Position numbers and translations under genes: made by a program. 64,000 nt of DNA from Pantoea sp. WMus005 (GTDB taxonomy: Bacteria; Pseudomonadota; Gammaproteobacteria; Enterobacterales; Enterobacteriaceae), in the NCBI RefSeq assembly GCF_013415305.1, contig NZ_JACBXU010000003.1, forward strand, positions 248,001-312,000, written 5' to 3'. The notes beneath the pieces are model-generated. The model saw nothing but the letters and a program-made list of their open reading frames with translations. It was not told where the DNA came from and made no database searches. The first letter of the stretch is position 1. The number at the start of each line of letters is the position of its first letter. Positions 35,805 through 45,909 of the stretch are shown one piece after another.

Positions 35805-36502
35805 GGGCTGACCCGAAAAGCGGCAGCATGGTTGAGCCCCATTTGCCAGAATGCTGCTTCCAGCCGGGTCGCAGTGTTGAAAATCTCCGCCAGCCGATCA
35901 AAACGCTGTTCACCCGCGCGCTGCTGAGCGAGAGCTTCAAACAGCAAAAGTGAGGAACCGACGCCTGCCAGGTAGGATTCATCGCCGTAATTCTCTATCC
36001 ATGGGCCGTAAGGATTTCCCTCAAAGCGAGTCGAGGGATCATCCAGCAGCGTCAGACCAATTTCAGCGTAGCCAGCGACACACGGCATCAGTGCCGCCAT
36101 CAGCTCCAGCGCATCCCCGGTGTGCCCTACGTCCAGCACATAGCGGGTGTAGTTGATCGTTTCCATTGCTTCGGGTTCGCTCGCCATCTCTGCCTCGGAG
36201 ATACCCCATTGCTGACAGTAAGCCAGATGCAACGGCAGTTCGTTGACGATGGCGTTAAGCGATGCGGTCGCAGTGCGTAACATGGCGGGCTCAGAGAGTT
36301 TGCTGATCAGCAGACCCCAGGCACGCGCGAAGTGCAGCAGGAACAGCATGTCCTGAGTGAGGTAGTGGCGGAAAGCGGCGGGTGGCAGCGTGCCCTGACC
36401 GAGTTGCTGCACAAAATCGTGCCTGACATACGCGTGCCATTGAGTGCCTGCCTGCTGGCGCAGACGACCATAAAAGCCGGTTTCGAAAAGCGGATGTGAC
36501 AT
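35801..36502 (-). CDS. tenA: Aminopyrimidine aminohydrolase / thiaminase II TenA
   Basis: 233 residues of the TenA family. The catalytic Cys141 lies in MPCVAGYAEIG, and the catalytic Glu is about position 215 (LEAAFWQMG). YLTQDMLFLLHFAR and YGPWIENYGDESY supply the other pocket residues. TenA hydrolyses aminopyrimidines to hydroxymethylpyrimidine for thiamine salvage; its partners ThiXYZ import the precursor. First gene of the operon, directly after a TPP riboswitch, with its ribosome site inside a hairpin. Confidence 0.95.
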   Translation of the reverse strand: MSHPLFETGFYGRLRQQAGTQWHAYVRHDFVQQLGQGTLPPAAFRHYLTQDMLFLLHFARAWGLLISKLSEPAMLRTATASLNAIVNELPLHLAYCQQWGISEAEMASEPEAMETINYTRYVLDVGHTGDALELMAALMPCVAGYAEIGLTLLDDPSTRFEGNPYGPWIENYGDESYLAGVGSSLLLFEALAQQRAGEQRFDRLAEIFNTATRLEAAFWQMGLNHAAAFRVSP

Positions 36503-36503
36503 G

Positions 36504-36527
36504 GGATCTCCAGTAACAGGGAGATCC
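36504..36527 (-). promoter_or_regulatory. Hairpin enclosing the tenA ribosome binding site
   Basis: GGATCTCC and GGAGATCC are perfect 8-base arms with an 8-base loop. In the mRNA the second arm is the GGAG ribosome site, and the ATG follows 2-3 bases later. It fits translational control by the upstream TPP aptamer. Confidence 0.7.
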
Positions 36528-36581
36528 GGGCATACGGTCTGGAACAGGGATAGTGCAGGAGATGACGCAGAAAAATCTGCC

Positions 36582-36667
36582 GACCCGTCCCTTCGCTGGC
36601 ATGACCCAGATCAGGTTCAAAGGGTTCGGCTTACGCCATCTCAGCCCATTACAGGACACCCCTCGGA
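36582..36667 (-). ncRNA. TPP riboswitch (THI element)
   Basis: On the minus strand the conserved TPP aptamer parts occur in order: GAGGGGTG, CTGAGA, ACCCTTTGAACCTGATCTGG (the thi box), GGTCATGCCAGCG and GAAGGGA. This lies about 80 bases upstream of tenA. Binding of thiamine pyrophosphate should reduce expression of tenA-thiZ-thiX-thiY. One base differs from the most common GGTTAATGCCAGC form. Confidence 0.96.
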
Positions 36668-36734
36668 GACATTCGTTATACGATAATTTGTGCCAGAGTA
36701 CAACGGCACGAGCGAGCGATCTTAGGTGACATTG

Positions 36735-38183
<1,449 letters not shown>

Positions 38184-38212
38184 TCAGCATGACCCTTTCC
38201 TTAAGTGGCAGT

Positions 38213-39679
38213 TTAAAGGCTATTAACCGCGTTGGTGCGCTCAGTAACAGGCGCAGGTGGCGGGACGGTCCCGGATTCGGGTTTCGTTTCAGGCTCTGTT
38301 TCAGGAATATCTTCAAACCCTAACAGCAGCGTCAGCACAAACGACAGCACCACCGACAACACCATGACCGCACCGACCCAGACAATACTCATGGGATTAG
38401 CAGGATCGAAGAACTGTACGCTGGTAAACAGGCCGGGAGAGGCCATTGAGTGGCTGGCCAGCCCGCCGATACCCGCGACCGCGCCACAGATAAAACCGCT
38501 GATCAGACAGGCGATCAGCGGACGCTTAAGCCGGACCGCAACGCCATACAGCGCCGGTTCTGAAATTCCGGCAATAATGGCGGAAGCCGCTGCCGCCAGC
38601 GCAGTCTGACGCAGTTCCCGGTTTTTGGTGCGAAACGCCACCGCCAGTGATGATCCACCCAGCGACAGGTTGGCACCGATCTCTGACGGCATTACCATGC
38701 CCTCTTTGCCGGTTTCGGCAATGGTCTGGATGATGGTCGGCGTAAACACCCGATGCATCCCGGTCATGACCAGCAGCGGCCAGATAGCCCCCATAATGGC
38801 GACGGACAACCAGCCAAGATAGCCATGGACGGTGTAAACCAGTGCGGAGATGCCGCTGCCGATCCAGATGCCAATCGGGCCAATCAGCACAATCGCGATA
38901 GGGGCAGCAATCAGTACGATCAGCATCGGTTTAAGGAAGTTTTTCGTCACGGCAGGCGTAATGCGATCTACGCCGCGCTCAATGTGCGACAGGATCCAGG
39001 TCATCACCAGCGCCGGAATCACCGTGTAGGTATATTTCACCGCCGTCACCGGGATGAAGGCGAATTCGACCGGTTGACCCTGTGCCGCTTTGGCCATCAG
39101 ATCAACAAAGTTGGGATGGACCAGCACCCCAGCAATGGCGATCGCCAGCGACATATTGGTTTTGAATTTCAGCGCTGCAGAGGCGGCTACCATGATCGGC
39201 AGGAAGAAGAAGGCCCCGTCGCCAATGACGTTAAGGATCACCAGCGTTGACGACCCTTTTTCAAACACGCCCGCCATATCCAAAATCATCGCCAGCAGTT
39301 TAACCATCGACCCGCCAATAATGGCCGGGATCAGCGGCGACATGGTGCCCACCAGCGCATCCAGAATACCCGCACCGATGCCTCTCAGGGTGATTTTACG
39401 TTTCACCGGCACCCTCGGTGCAACGCCAGGCGATCCCAGTTGCAGTACCGCCTGATAAGCCTGCGAAACATTGTTGCCAATGATTACCTGGCACTGGGTA
39501 TCGTTATGCACCACACCCATTACGCCCTTGATGGCTTTGAGGCGGGGAGTATCGACCTGCGTTTCATCTTTCAGCACGAACCGCAAACGGGTCATGCAGT
39601 GAGTGACGGCTTCGATATTGGTGAGGCCGCCTAGCGCATCGACGATGGCGCGTGACACCTCGGCATAATTTATGGGCAT
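38213..39679 (-). CDS. ascF: Beta-glucoside PTS transporter, EIIBC
   Basis: 488 residues. The N-terminal EIIB domain has the phosphocysteine in AVTHCMTRLRFVL; the EIIC domain has about ten membrane helices with GAFFFLPIMVAASAALKF and SEPALYGV motifs. Closest in layout to E. coli AscF (485 residues), with no EIIA domain, so it needs an EIIA from elsewhere (Crr type). It phosphorylates and imports aryl-beta-glucosides. It is divergent from ascG. Confidence 0.94.
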   Translation of the reverse strand: MPINYAEVSRAIVDALGGLTNIEAVTHCMTRLRFVLKDETQVDTPRLKAIKGVMGVVHNDTQCQVIIGNNVSQAYQAVLQLGSPGVAPRVPVKRKITLRGIGAGILDALVGTMSPLIPAIIGGSMVKLLAMILDMAGVFEKGSSTLVILNVIGDGAFFFLPIMVAASAALKFKTNMSLAIAIAGVLVHPNFVDLMAKAAQGQPVEFAFIPVTAVKYTYTVIPALVMTWILSHIERGVDRITPAVTKNFLKPMLIVLIAAPIAIVLIGPIGIWIGSGISALVYTVHGYLGWLSVAIMGAIWPLLVMTGMHRVFTPTIIQTIAETGKEGMVMPSEIGANLSLGGSSLAVAFRTKNRELRQTALAAAASAIIAGISEPALYGVAVRLKRPLIACLISGFICGAVAGIGGLASHSMASPGLFTSVQFFDPANPMSIVWVGAVMVLSVVLSFVLTLLLGFEDIPETEPETKPESGTVPPPAPVTERTNAVNSL

Positions 39680-39749
39680 GATCGTTTTTCTCTGTAGGGT
39701 AAATCGGTCAAAGTTTTTTATGTTTTAGCGCCTGCACGCAGGCAAATAG

Positions 39750-39761
39750 GAAACCGGTTTC
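39750..39761. promoter_or_regulatory. AscG operator palindrome
   Basis: GAAACCGGTTTC is a perfect 12-base palindrome about 70 bases upstream of ascF. It matches the core of the known AscG/GalR-type site TGAAACCGGTTTCA. Confidence 0.8.
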
Positions 39762-39822
39762 ACAAAATCATGAAGTGCTTTGATTGCGTCGACAAGAGGT
39801 TAAATCAGCCACATTTATTTTT

Positions 39823-39838
39823 TGTGAAGTGGATCACC
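39823..39838. promoter_or_regulatory. CRP-like site in the asc divergent promoter
   Basis: TGTGA-N6-TCACC differs from the ideal TGTGA-N6-TCACA at one base. It lies between the AscG palindrome and ascG, so the operon should be under catabolite control. Confidence 0.7.
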
Positions 39839-39936
39839 CGTCTGGCTCAGATTACTTCGTGCTGAGTCCGGGTAAATATTTCCAACATTGAGAGGCTTAG
39901 GTAAACTGCAGGACGACGCAGAAAAGGGACATCATC

Positions 39937-40953
39937 ATGGCAACGATTCAGGAAGTGGCTAACAGGGCGGGCGTCTCAAAAGCGACAGTGTCACGTGTGC
40001 TCTCCGGCAATGGCTATGTCGGGCAGGAAAAGCGTGAGAAAGTGTTGAAGGCGATCGCAGAAACCGGCTACCGGCCCAATCTGCTGGCGCGCAACCTGGC
40101 GACGAAAACCTCTCAGACTATCGGGCTGGTCATCACGAATACGCTCTATAGCGGCAGCTACTTTACTGAGTTAATGGCGCATTCCGCGCGCATGATGGAG
40201 CAGCAGGGGCGCCAGCTGATTCTGGCGGACGGCAAACACACCGCTGAACAGGAAGAGGCAGCAATACAGTTTTTGCTCGACCTGCGCTGTGACGGCATCA
40301 TCATCTACCCGCGCTTCCTGAGCATTGACGCGCTTGATGCGATTATCACCCGCCACAAACAGCCTATCCTCGTCATCAACCGGCGGCTGCGCGTCAATCA
40401 TAGCTACTGCATTTACAGCGATCAGCACGCCAGCAGCGCTATGGCGGTAAGCCATCTGCTGAATCAGGGACATCGTGATATTGCATTTATCACTGGCTCG
40501 CTGGATTCCCCGACCGGTGCAGAACGCCTTTCCGGCTATCACGCTGCAATGGCTGCAAAGGGTGTTGAAACCGACGACCGTCGGGTGGTGGCGGGTAAAT
40601 GGACGGCCAAGAGCGGGATGGCCGCCGTGGACACGCTGCTGGAACGCAGCGTGCCATTCACAGCGCTGGTGGCGAGTAATGATGAGATGGCGATTGGTGC
40701 CATCAAGCGTCTGACCGAGTGCCATATTGCGGTGCCTGAACAGGTCTCGGTGATTGGTTTCGATGATATCCCGCTGGCACCTTATATTACGCCGTCATTA
40801 TCCAGCATGAAGTTGCCGGTCACGGAGATGATCGATGAGACGATTAACCGGCTGCTGACGATGCTGGATGGCGGTGACTGGCGTACCCCGGCGCCGTTCA
40901 CAGCCAGCCTGATGTTGCGCGATTCCGTCACTAAAGGGCCAGGATTAACTTAA
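39937..40953 (+). CDS. ascG: LacI family regulator of the beta-glucoside operon
   Basis: 338 residues with an N-terminal LacI HTH (TIQEVANRAGVSKATVSRVL) and hinge YRPNLLARNLATK, followed by a periplasmic-binding-like effector domain. ARMMEQQGRQLILADGKHT, LRCDGIIIYPRFLS and VSVIGFDDIPLAPY align well with E. coli AscG. It represses ascFB until a beta-glucoside signal appears. Divergent from ascF, with its own operator in the gap. Its stop overlaps the convergent DeoR gene by 4 bases. Confidence 0.95.
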   Translation: MATIQEVANRAGVSKATVSRVLSGNGYVGQEKREKVLKAIAETGYRPNLLARNLATKTSQTIGLVITNTLYSGSYFTELMAHSARMMEQQGRQLILADGKHTAEQEEAAIQFLLDLRCDGIIIYPRFLSIDALDAIITRHKQPILVINRRLRVNHSYCIYSDQHASSAMAVSHLLNQGHRDIAFITGSLDSPTGAERLSGYHAAMAAKGVETDDRRVVAGKWTAKSGMAAVDTLLERSVPFTALVASNDEMAIGAIKRLTECHIAVPEQVSVIGFDDIPLAPYITPSLSSMKLPVTEMIDETINRLLTMLDGGDWRTPAPFTASLMLRDSVTKGPGLT

Positions 40954-41699
40954 CCCGCCGTGATCTGCATGACCTCAATCGTCTGATCTCTGAGCTGCGC
41001 GACCGTTGCTGCATCCAGCGTCTCATCAGTGATCACATGCCCGACCTGATAACCGGAGGAGAGCGGATAAGGGTGAATCAGACCAAATTTGGAGGCATCA
41101 GTCAGGGCATAGCTTTCAGCGCCTTTCGCCAGCACCGCATCCACCACATCACAGCGCAGCATGTTGCGGCCGGTAAAACCGGTCTCCGGATGCCAGCCAT
41201 CCACGCCAACAAACGCCCGGTGAAAGTGGATCTGTTGAATGGAATAACGCGTCAGCGGACCGACTACAGACTCACTGCTTTTCTGCAGTAATCCCCCGAG
41301 CACAATCACTTCACAGGCGGCTTCCCGAAGAAGCTGGGCAATATAGTGGCTGACGGTAATCAGCGTGAGATCGGCCCGGTCAGCCAGCGCACGCGCCAGC
41401 AGCGCATTGGTACTGCCGCCTTCGATGAATACCGATTCGCCTGCCTGAACCAGGCTGGCCGCATGTCTCGCCAGCGCCTGCTTGATGGGATAACGGGTAT
41501 TCATTCGGGTGCCGACGTTATCGCTGTCCAGCGCCAGCGCTGAGCCGTGAACCCGGCGCAGCAGACGATCGCGTTCCAGCAGCGTGAGATCCTGACGCAC
41601 CGTCACTTCAGAAACCCCGGTGAGCTGCGCCAGTTCACTAACGGTCACGCTGCCACGGCTATTAACCAGTTGAATAATCTGATGATGTCGCGGATTCAT
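40950..41699 (-). CDS. DeoR family transcriptional regulator
   Basis: 249 residues from the ATG at 41699; the frame can be extended to 41918 but that part has no family resemblance. The N-terminal HTH (SVTVSELAQLTGVSEVTVRQDL, then RRVHGSALAL) and the DeoR C-terminal sensor domain (ESVFIEGGSTNALLARALADR; FVGVDGWHPETGFTG; YALTDASKFG) are clear. Such regulators sense phosphorylated sugars. It lies downstream of ybiU in the same direction (76 bases) and may share its transcript. Target unknown. Confidence 0.9.
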   Translation of the reverse strand: MNPRHHQIIQLVNSRGSVTVSELAQLTGVSEVTVRQDLTLLERDRLLRRVHGSALALDSDNVGTRMNTRYPIKQALARHAASLVQAGESVFIEGGSTNALLARALADRADLTLITVSHYIAQLLREAACEVIVLGGLLQKSSESVVGPLTRYSIQQIHFHRAFVGVDGWHPETGFTGRNMLRCDVVDAVLAKGAESYALTDASKFGLIHPYPLSSGYQVGHVITDETLDAATVAQLRDQTIEVMQITAG

Positions 41700-41775
41700 A
41701 ATTGCGTTTCGCAGAAAAAAAGGAGCTTCAGTGTAACAGGGATATCCCGCGCCGGTGTACAACGCGGGATTCGGG

Positions 41776-43038
41776 TCAGGACAAATCCAGCGATCGGCGT
41801 CCGTTAAGATTGAGATCCTGCAGCGTAAAACGCTGGTCCCACTCTGTTTCATAATCTTCCGGTGGAAAATCTCCTGGCGAACGTCCGTGCTCCAGCGCCT
41901 GTGCAACCCGCCGGGCATAGGTGCGATTTTTGTCGCACATCGGCGCAGCGGGGATATACATTACATTGCCCCAGCCCTGCTGATCCTCCACCGGCGCTAC
42001 AGCGTGGATCACATCACAATGCCACCATACCGAATCGCCCGCCTCTAAGGCAGGTATCGAACAGAGTCCGGCCATCAGGTGTGGATGCCACTGCTCATTG
42101 ACGGGCAATACCCGACCCGGTGCGACGCCGCACAGTTCATCTTCTGGCACATCTGAAAGCAGCGGACGCAACAGAACATAAGCCATCGCCTGCGGCACAG
42201 GCACCACATGCAGCAGCCCCTGACCTGGGATCATGTCGGACATTGCGGTCCAGCCCTGAAAAGTGCGGAATACGGAACATTTGGTGGTACCCGGCAGATC
42301 GTATTCATCCACTTCGGTGCGGTATGCCGCATCCCAGGGATCGTAAGCGGCAAAATCACCGTGAAAAAGCTTACTGAAAACCTGCTGATACGCGGGGAGT
42401 AACCAGCGTTCCAGCGCGCCAGAATCAGTGTGGGCGCCCAATCCTTTTGAGGTCGTGCCCGGCAAGCGGCGACGGATACGATCGGGATAGATAACGCTGA
42501 TATCCGGATTGAACCACTGCTTACCCTGAGATTCAAACGTCCATAACCGGTTCAGAAAGGATTGCGCATCAGCCATTGCCGCGCTCTGCCGCGCCTGCAT
42601 TTGCGCCTGCGACCAGTAAACGGGATAGATTTCGGGGCGGGAGGCGGCCAGCGATCCAAAGAAGTCATCGCCAGGGCCGCGATACTGTTCGTCAAACCGG
42701 TTGTGATCGAGATAGTCGAACATTGACTTATCCCATGCCAGCGCCTGCTCACGCGCGAAATGCTGCTTAATTACCACACAGCCGCGACGTTTAATCCGCG
42801 CCCGGGTTTCATCCGAAACCCTTCCTGCTGCAATGTCCTGCATTGGCACCCTCGGCCAGGCGCTGCCCGTGCGCTTTTCATCTGCTTTTGCTTCATCAAT
42901 CGCGGCTGTGATGTTGTCGCACACCTGTTGAAACAGCGTATCGACATCACCGATTTGCTGGCGTAACTGCTTTTTCATCGCGCGGATTGCAGCTTTAACG
43001 TCGTCAGGTAATGGGGTAGATCGGGTTTCATCACGCAT
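41776..43038 (-). CDS. ybiU: YbiU family protein (DUF1479, 2OG-Fe(II) dioxygenase-like)
   Basis: 420 residues from the ATG at 43038 (a GTG one codon earlier is also possible; GAGGAG lies upstream). It is nearly collinear with E. coli YbiU (421): IKRRGCVVIKQHFAREQAL, FDYLDHNRFDEQYRGPGDDFF, and the double-stranded beta-helix part GAHTDSGALERWL, where H-x-D is the iron motif, with the distal His likely in SVWWHCDVIHAVAP. Probably an Fe(II)/2-oxoglutarate oxygenase of unknown substrate. Next to ybiV, as in E. coli. Confidence 0.93.
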   Translation of the reverse strand: MRDETRSTPLPDDVKAAIRAMKKQLRQQIGDVDTLFQQVCDNITAAIDEAKADEKRTGSAWPRVPMQDIAAGRVSDETRARIKRRGCVVIKQHFAREQALAWDKSMFDYLDHNRFDEQYRGPGDDFFGSLAASRPEIYPVYWSQAQMQARQSAAMADAQSFLNRLWTFESQGKQWFNPDISVIYPDRIRRRLPGTTSKGLGAHTDSGALERWLLPAYQQVFSKLFHGDFAAYDPWDAAYRTEVDEYDLPGTTKCSVFRTFQGWTAMSDMIPGQGLLHVVPVPQAMAYVLLRPLLSDVPEDELCGVAPGRVLPVNEQWHPHLMAGLCSIPALEAGDSVWWHCDVIHAVAPVEDQQGWGNVMYIPAAPMCDKNRTYARRVAQALEHGRSPGDFPPEDYETEWDQRFTLQDLNLNGRRSLDLS

Positions 43039-43291
43039 CACATGCTCCTCAATATTCGGGTTGAGTTACGAATGTAATTAAAATAACCTTCATTCGTAAT
43101 TTGCGATTGAGGCTAACATTTTTTTAACGGAGAAAAACGTGCTTGATAACACAACTTTTGAACCGGAACGCTCTGAAAGCCGTTAGCAAAGTCACTATTT
43201 GCATTCTCATTAATCCACACAGCGAGTAAGCTTTATGAATCAAATCAATCAGCCGAAAGGACAGAACGGCGAACGTAAAGGGGCAGGCGAG

Positions 43292-44113
43292 ATGGCGGTT
43301 AAGATGATTGCGGTGGATATGGATGGCACCTTTCTGGACGACAATAAGCAGTACAATGTTCAGCGGTTTTCACGTCAGTATGCGCTGCTGAAGCAGAAGG
43401 GCATCCGTTTTGTGGTGGCCAGTGGTAATCAGTATTACCAGTTGCAGCGCTATTTTCCCGATATCAAAGATGAGATCGCTTTCGTGGCGGAAAATGGCGC
43501 ATGGGTCTCTGACTGCAACGAAGAGATTTTCTGCGGCGAGTTAGCGCAGGAGAAGGTGCATAAGATCCTCGATATTCTGGCGCATGAGCCTGACATCGCG
43601 GTGGTGGTCTGTGGACGCAATGGCGCGTATATGCCTTCATCCACCTCTGACGAGGTGATGGCGATGCTTGCTAACCACTATCACCGGCTTGAAAAACGCG
43701 ATGACCTCTATGCCATCGACGACACCATTTTCAAATTCTCGCTGAAGCTGGAGAATGAAGGTGTAGAAGCACTGCTGCAAAGACTGCATTCCAGCCTGGG
43801 CGAACTGGAGAACATCATGCATCCGGTTTCCAGCGGGTTTGGCTTTATCGATCTGATTATCCCCGGCTGCCATAAAGCACATGGTATTGCGCTGCTCCAG
43901 GAAAAATGGGGTATCAGCGACTGCGAAGTACTGGCGATTGGTGACAGCGCCAATGACATCGAGATGCTGCGTCAGGCCTGCTTTAGCTTCTCAATGGCGA
44001 ATGCTGCTGATGCTGTAGCCGCCGTGGCGCGCTATCAGACTCAGAGCAACAATGACGAAGGTGCGCTGAATGTGATTGCGCGCGTGCTGGCGCGCGAATT
44101 CCCGTTCGATTAA
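43292..44113 (+). CDS. ybiV: HAD family sugar phosphatase (YbiV/SupH type)
   Basis: About 273 residues from the ATG at 43292, close to E. coli YbiV (271); a longer frame from 43235 adds 19 residues without family support. HAD motif I is VDMDGTFLDD, motif II is VASGNQYYQ, motif III includes the late Lys and motif IV is AIGDSANDIEML, with a C2B cap. It dephosphorylates sugar phosphates and possibly FMN. It is divergent from ybiU, preserving their E. coli adjacency. Confidence 0.92.
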   Translation: MAVKMIAVDMDGTFLDDNKQYNVQRFSRQYALLKQKGIRFVVASGNQYYQLQRYFPDIKDEIAFVAENGAWVSDCNEEIFCGELAQEKVHKILDILAHEPDIAVVVCGRNGAYMPSSTSDEVMAMLANHYHRLEKRDDLYAIDDTIFKFSLKLENEGVEALLQRLHSSLGELENIMHPVSSGFGFIDLIIPGCHKAHGIALLQEKWGISDCEVLAIGDSANDIEMLRQACFSFSMANAADAVAAVARYQTQSNNDEGALNVIARVLAREFPFD

Positions 44114-44140
44114 CCTCTTTAACGTGCAACACGGGCGGTT

Positions 44141-44533
44141 CTACCCGTTACTCTCGTGATGGCTGCGCGCGTGATTTTCCATTTCATCCAGCGCAGCCTG
44201 ATTCTCCAGACCCCACTCATACATCAGTTCAATCGGCTCTGCGAAAGTATGACCGAGTGCCGTGAGGCTGTATTCCACTTTTGGCGGCACCACCTGCCAG
44301 ACCCGTCGTGACACCAGTCCGCGCTGCTCCAGCTCCCGCAGCGTCTGAATCAGCATCTTCTTTGAAATGCCCTGCAGGCTGCGCTCAAGTTCCCCCGTGC
44401 GTGCCCTGTTATCTGGCCAGTGATAGAGCGCATGCAGCACCATCGTGCTCCATTTCACTGAAAAAAGTTCCAGCAGTCGGCGCGGCGGTGAGTCCGCATA
44501 AAAGCACAGTTTTCCTTCAACCCAGACCGGCAT
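44141..44533 (-). CDS. HxlR family transcriptional regulator
   Basis: 130 residues from the ATG at 44533 (a GTG at 44539 lies too near AGGA). The winged helix is VKWSTMVLHALYHW...TGELERSLQGISKKMLIQTLRELEQRGLV, typical of HxlR. A single Cys near position 10 (EGKLCFYADS) is placed like the redox cysteine of YodB/HypR-type sensors. It is divergent from the zinc alcohol dehydrogenase gene, which it probably controls, perhaps in response to aldehydes or quinones (inference). Confidence 0.9.
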   Translation of the reverse strand: MPVWVEGKLCFYADSPPRRLLELFSVKWSTMVLHALYHWPDNRARTGELERSLQGISKKMLIQTLRELEQRGLVSRRVWQVVPPKVEYSLTALGHTFAEPIELMYEWGLENQAALDEMENHARSHHESNG

Positions 44534-44553
44534 AATCACACATCCTTTTTCAT

Positions 44554-44577
44554 GGTAACCAAAAGGTAACTACTACC
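44554..44577. promoter_or_regulatory. Candidate HxlR operator
   Basis: GGTAAC is repeated directly 11 bases apart (44554 and 44565), and the second copy also starts GGTA-N5-TACC. It lies between the divergent HxlR and dehydrogenase genes, 20 bases from the regulator start. Confidence 0.4.
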
Positions 44578-44644
44578 AAATGAGTTTCCGTGTGTCTATA
44601 GTTGGCCGCTTTCTTTACGACCATCAGGTGATAAGAGGCAACAG

Positions 44645-45694
44645 ATGAAAATTAACGCGCTGGTAGCATTCCACTCAGATCAACCGCTAAAGGCCGGCCA
44701 GATTGAGCTACGTGACATGCAGGCTGACGATGTCAAAATCGAAATCCTTTTCTGTGGCGTCTGTCATTCTGACCTTCACATGGCGCGCAATGAATGGGGC
44801 GTCAGCCGCTATCCCCTGGTTCCGGGGCATGAGATTGTTGGAAACGTCGTTGCAGTGGGTGACAACGTCACTAAGTTTTCGGTCGGTGATACGGTAGGTG
44901 TTGGCGTAATGGTCGACTCCTGCCGCGAATGCCACTTCTGCAGGCAGCATGAAGAGCAATATTGTGAGGCGGGTTTCACGCCAACCTACAACGGCACTGA
45001 TAAATACACGGGTAACACAACCTCTGGCGGCTATGCGCAGCATGTTATTGCCGACCAGCATTTCGTGGTTACGGTACCCGACAATCTGGCGCTGAACGCG
45101 GTGGCTCCACTGCTGTGCGCTGGCGTGACTGTCTGGTCACCATTGCAGCACTTCAATGTCAAAGCGGGCGATCGTGTAGGTGTGGTGGGTCTTGGCGGGC
45201 TGGGTCACATGGCAGTCAGGCTGGCTAGCGCGATGGGCGCAGAAGTTACCCTGTTTACGACCTCTCCGGCGAAAGGGGTGGATGCACGCCGTCTTGGCGC
45301 TGAACATGTAGTGATCTCGCGCGACGCTGCACAAATGGCAAGGTGTCAGGCATCGCTGGATATCATTCTGGACTGTGTCGCTGCGCCGCACGACCTCGAT
45401 CCCTATCTCAACGCGCTGAAAACCAACGGCCAGCTGGTACTGGTTGGGATCCCCGATCAGCCGCATCCATCACCGAATGTCACACCAATGGTGTTTCGCC
45501 GCCTGAGCATTACGGGCACCTCAATTGGCAGTATTCAGGAAACGCAGCAGATGCTCAACTTCTGTGGTCAGCACAACATCACAGCTGACGTAGAGATGAT
45601 CTTGGGGGATGAGGTGGAAACGGCTTTTGAGCGTATGCTGACCAGTGATGTGAAATATCGTTTTGTCATCGATATGCAGAAAACCCGCTGGTAA
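44645..45694 (+). CDS. Zinc-dependent NADP alcohol dehydrogenase (YahK/CAD type)
   Basis: 349 residues of the medium-chain dehydrogenase family. The catalytic zinc ligands lie in CGVCHSDLH and GHEIVG, the structural zinc cysteines in VDSCRECHFCRQHEEQYC, and the NADP Rossmann motif is GVVGLGGLGHMAVRLA. TYNGTDKYTGNTTSGGYAQH and LLCAGVTVWSPLQHF match the YahK/cinnamyl-alcohol-dehydrogenase branch, which reduces aldehydes broadly. The divergent HxlR gene suggests aldehyde-responsive control. A terminator follows. Confidence 0.93.
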   Translation: MKINALVAFHSDQPLKAGQIELRDMQADDVKIEILFCGVCHSDLHMARNEWGVSRYPLVPGHEIVGNVVAVGDNVTKFSVGDTVGVGVMVDSCRECHFCRQHEEQYCEAGFTPTYNGTDKYTGNTTSGGYAQHVIADQHFVVTVPDNLALNAVAPLLCAGVTVWSPLQHFNVKAGDRVGVVGLGGLGHMAVRLASAMGAEVTLFTTSPAKGVDARRLGAEHVVISRDAAQMARCQASLDIILDCVAAPHDLDPYLNALKTNGQLVLVGIPDQPHPSPNVTPMVFRRLSITGTSIGSIQETQQMLNFCGQHNITADVEMILGDEVETAFERMLTSDVKYRFVIDMQKTRW

Positions 45695-45700
45695 GTCATT

Positions 45701-45727
45701 GACCCGCTGTGAAAGCGGGTCTATTTC
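45701..45727 (+). terminator. Terminator after the alcohol dehydrogenase gene
   Basis: GACCCGCT and AGCGGGTC form an 8-base stem with a 5-base loop, followed by TATTTCC, 7 bases after the stop. Confidence 0.85.
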
Positions 45728-45852
45728 CTCCCTGCAGCAGGTCTGAACAGAGAAAGGCAGATGAGAGGCTTATAGTTACAACATACTTTAATCTGCTGAC
45801 GTTATTGCCTGTTGAAGCCTCGGTACTCAATCGGTCTTGCAACAAAATCCGG

Positions 45853-45884
45853 GCAAAAAAAAACCCGGTTTAATGACCGGGTAT
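45853..45884 (-). terminator. Terminator of the membrane protein gene
   Basis: ACCCGG and CCGGGT with an 8-base loop; on the minus strand it is followed by nine T residues, an ideal terminator about 27 bases beyond the stop. Confidence 0.85.
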
Positions 45885-45909
45885 CTGTTTAACCTTATAA
45901 AGATGCCAG

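Noticed and set aside
41700..41918. N-terminal extension of the DeoR gene
   Set aside because: DeoR proteins begin at the HTH; the extra 73 residues overlap the ybiU end and match nothing.
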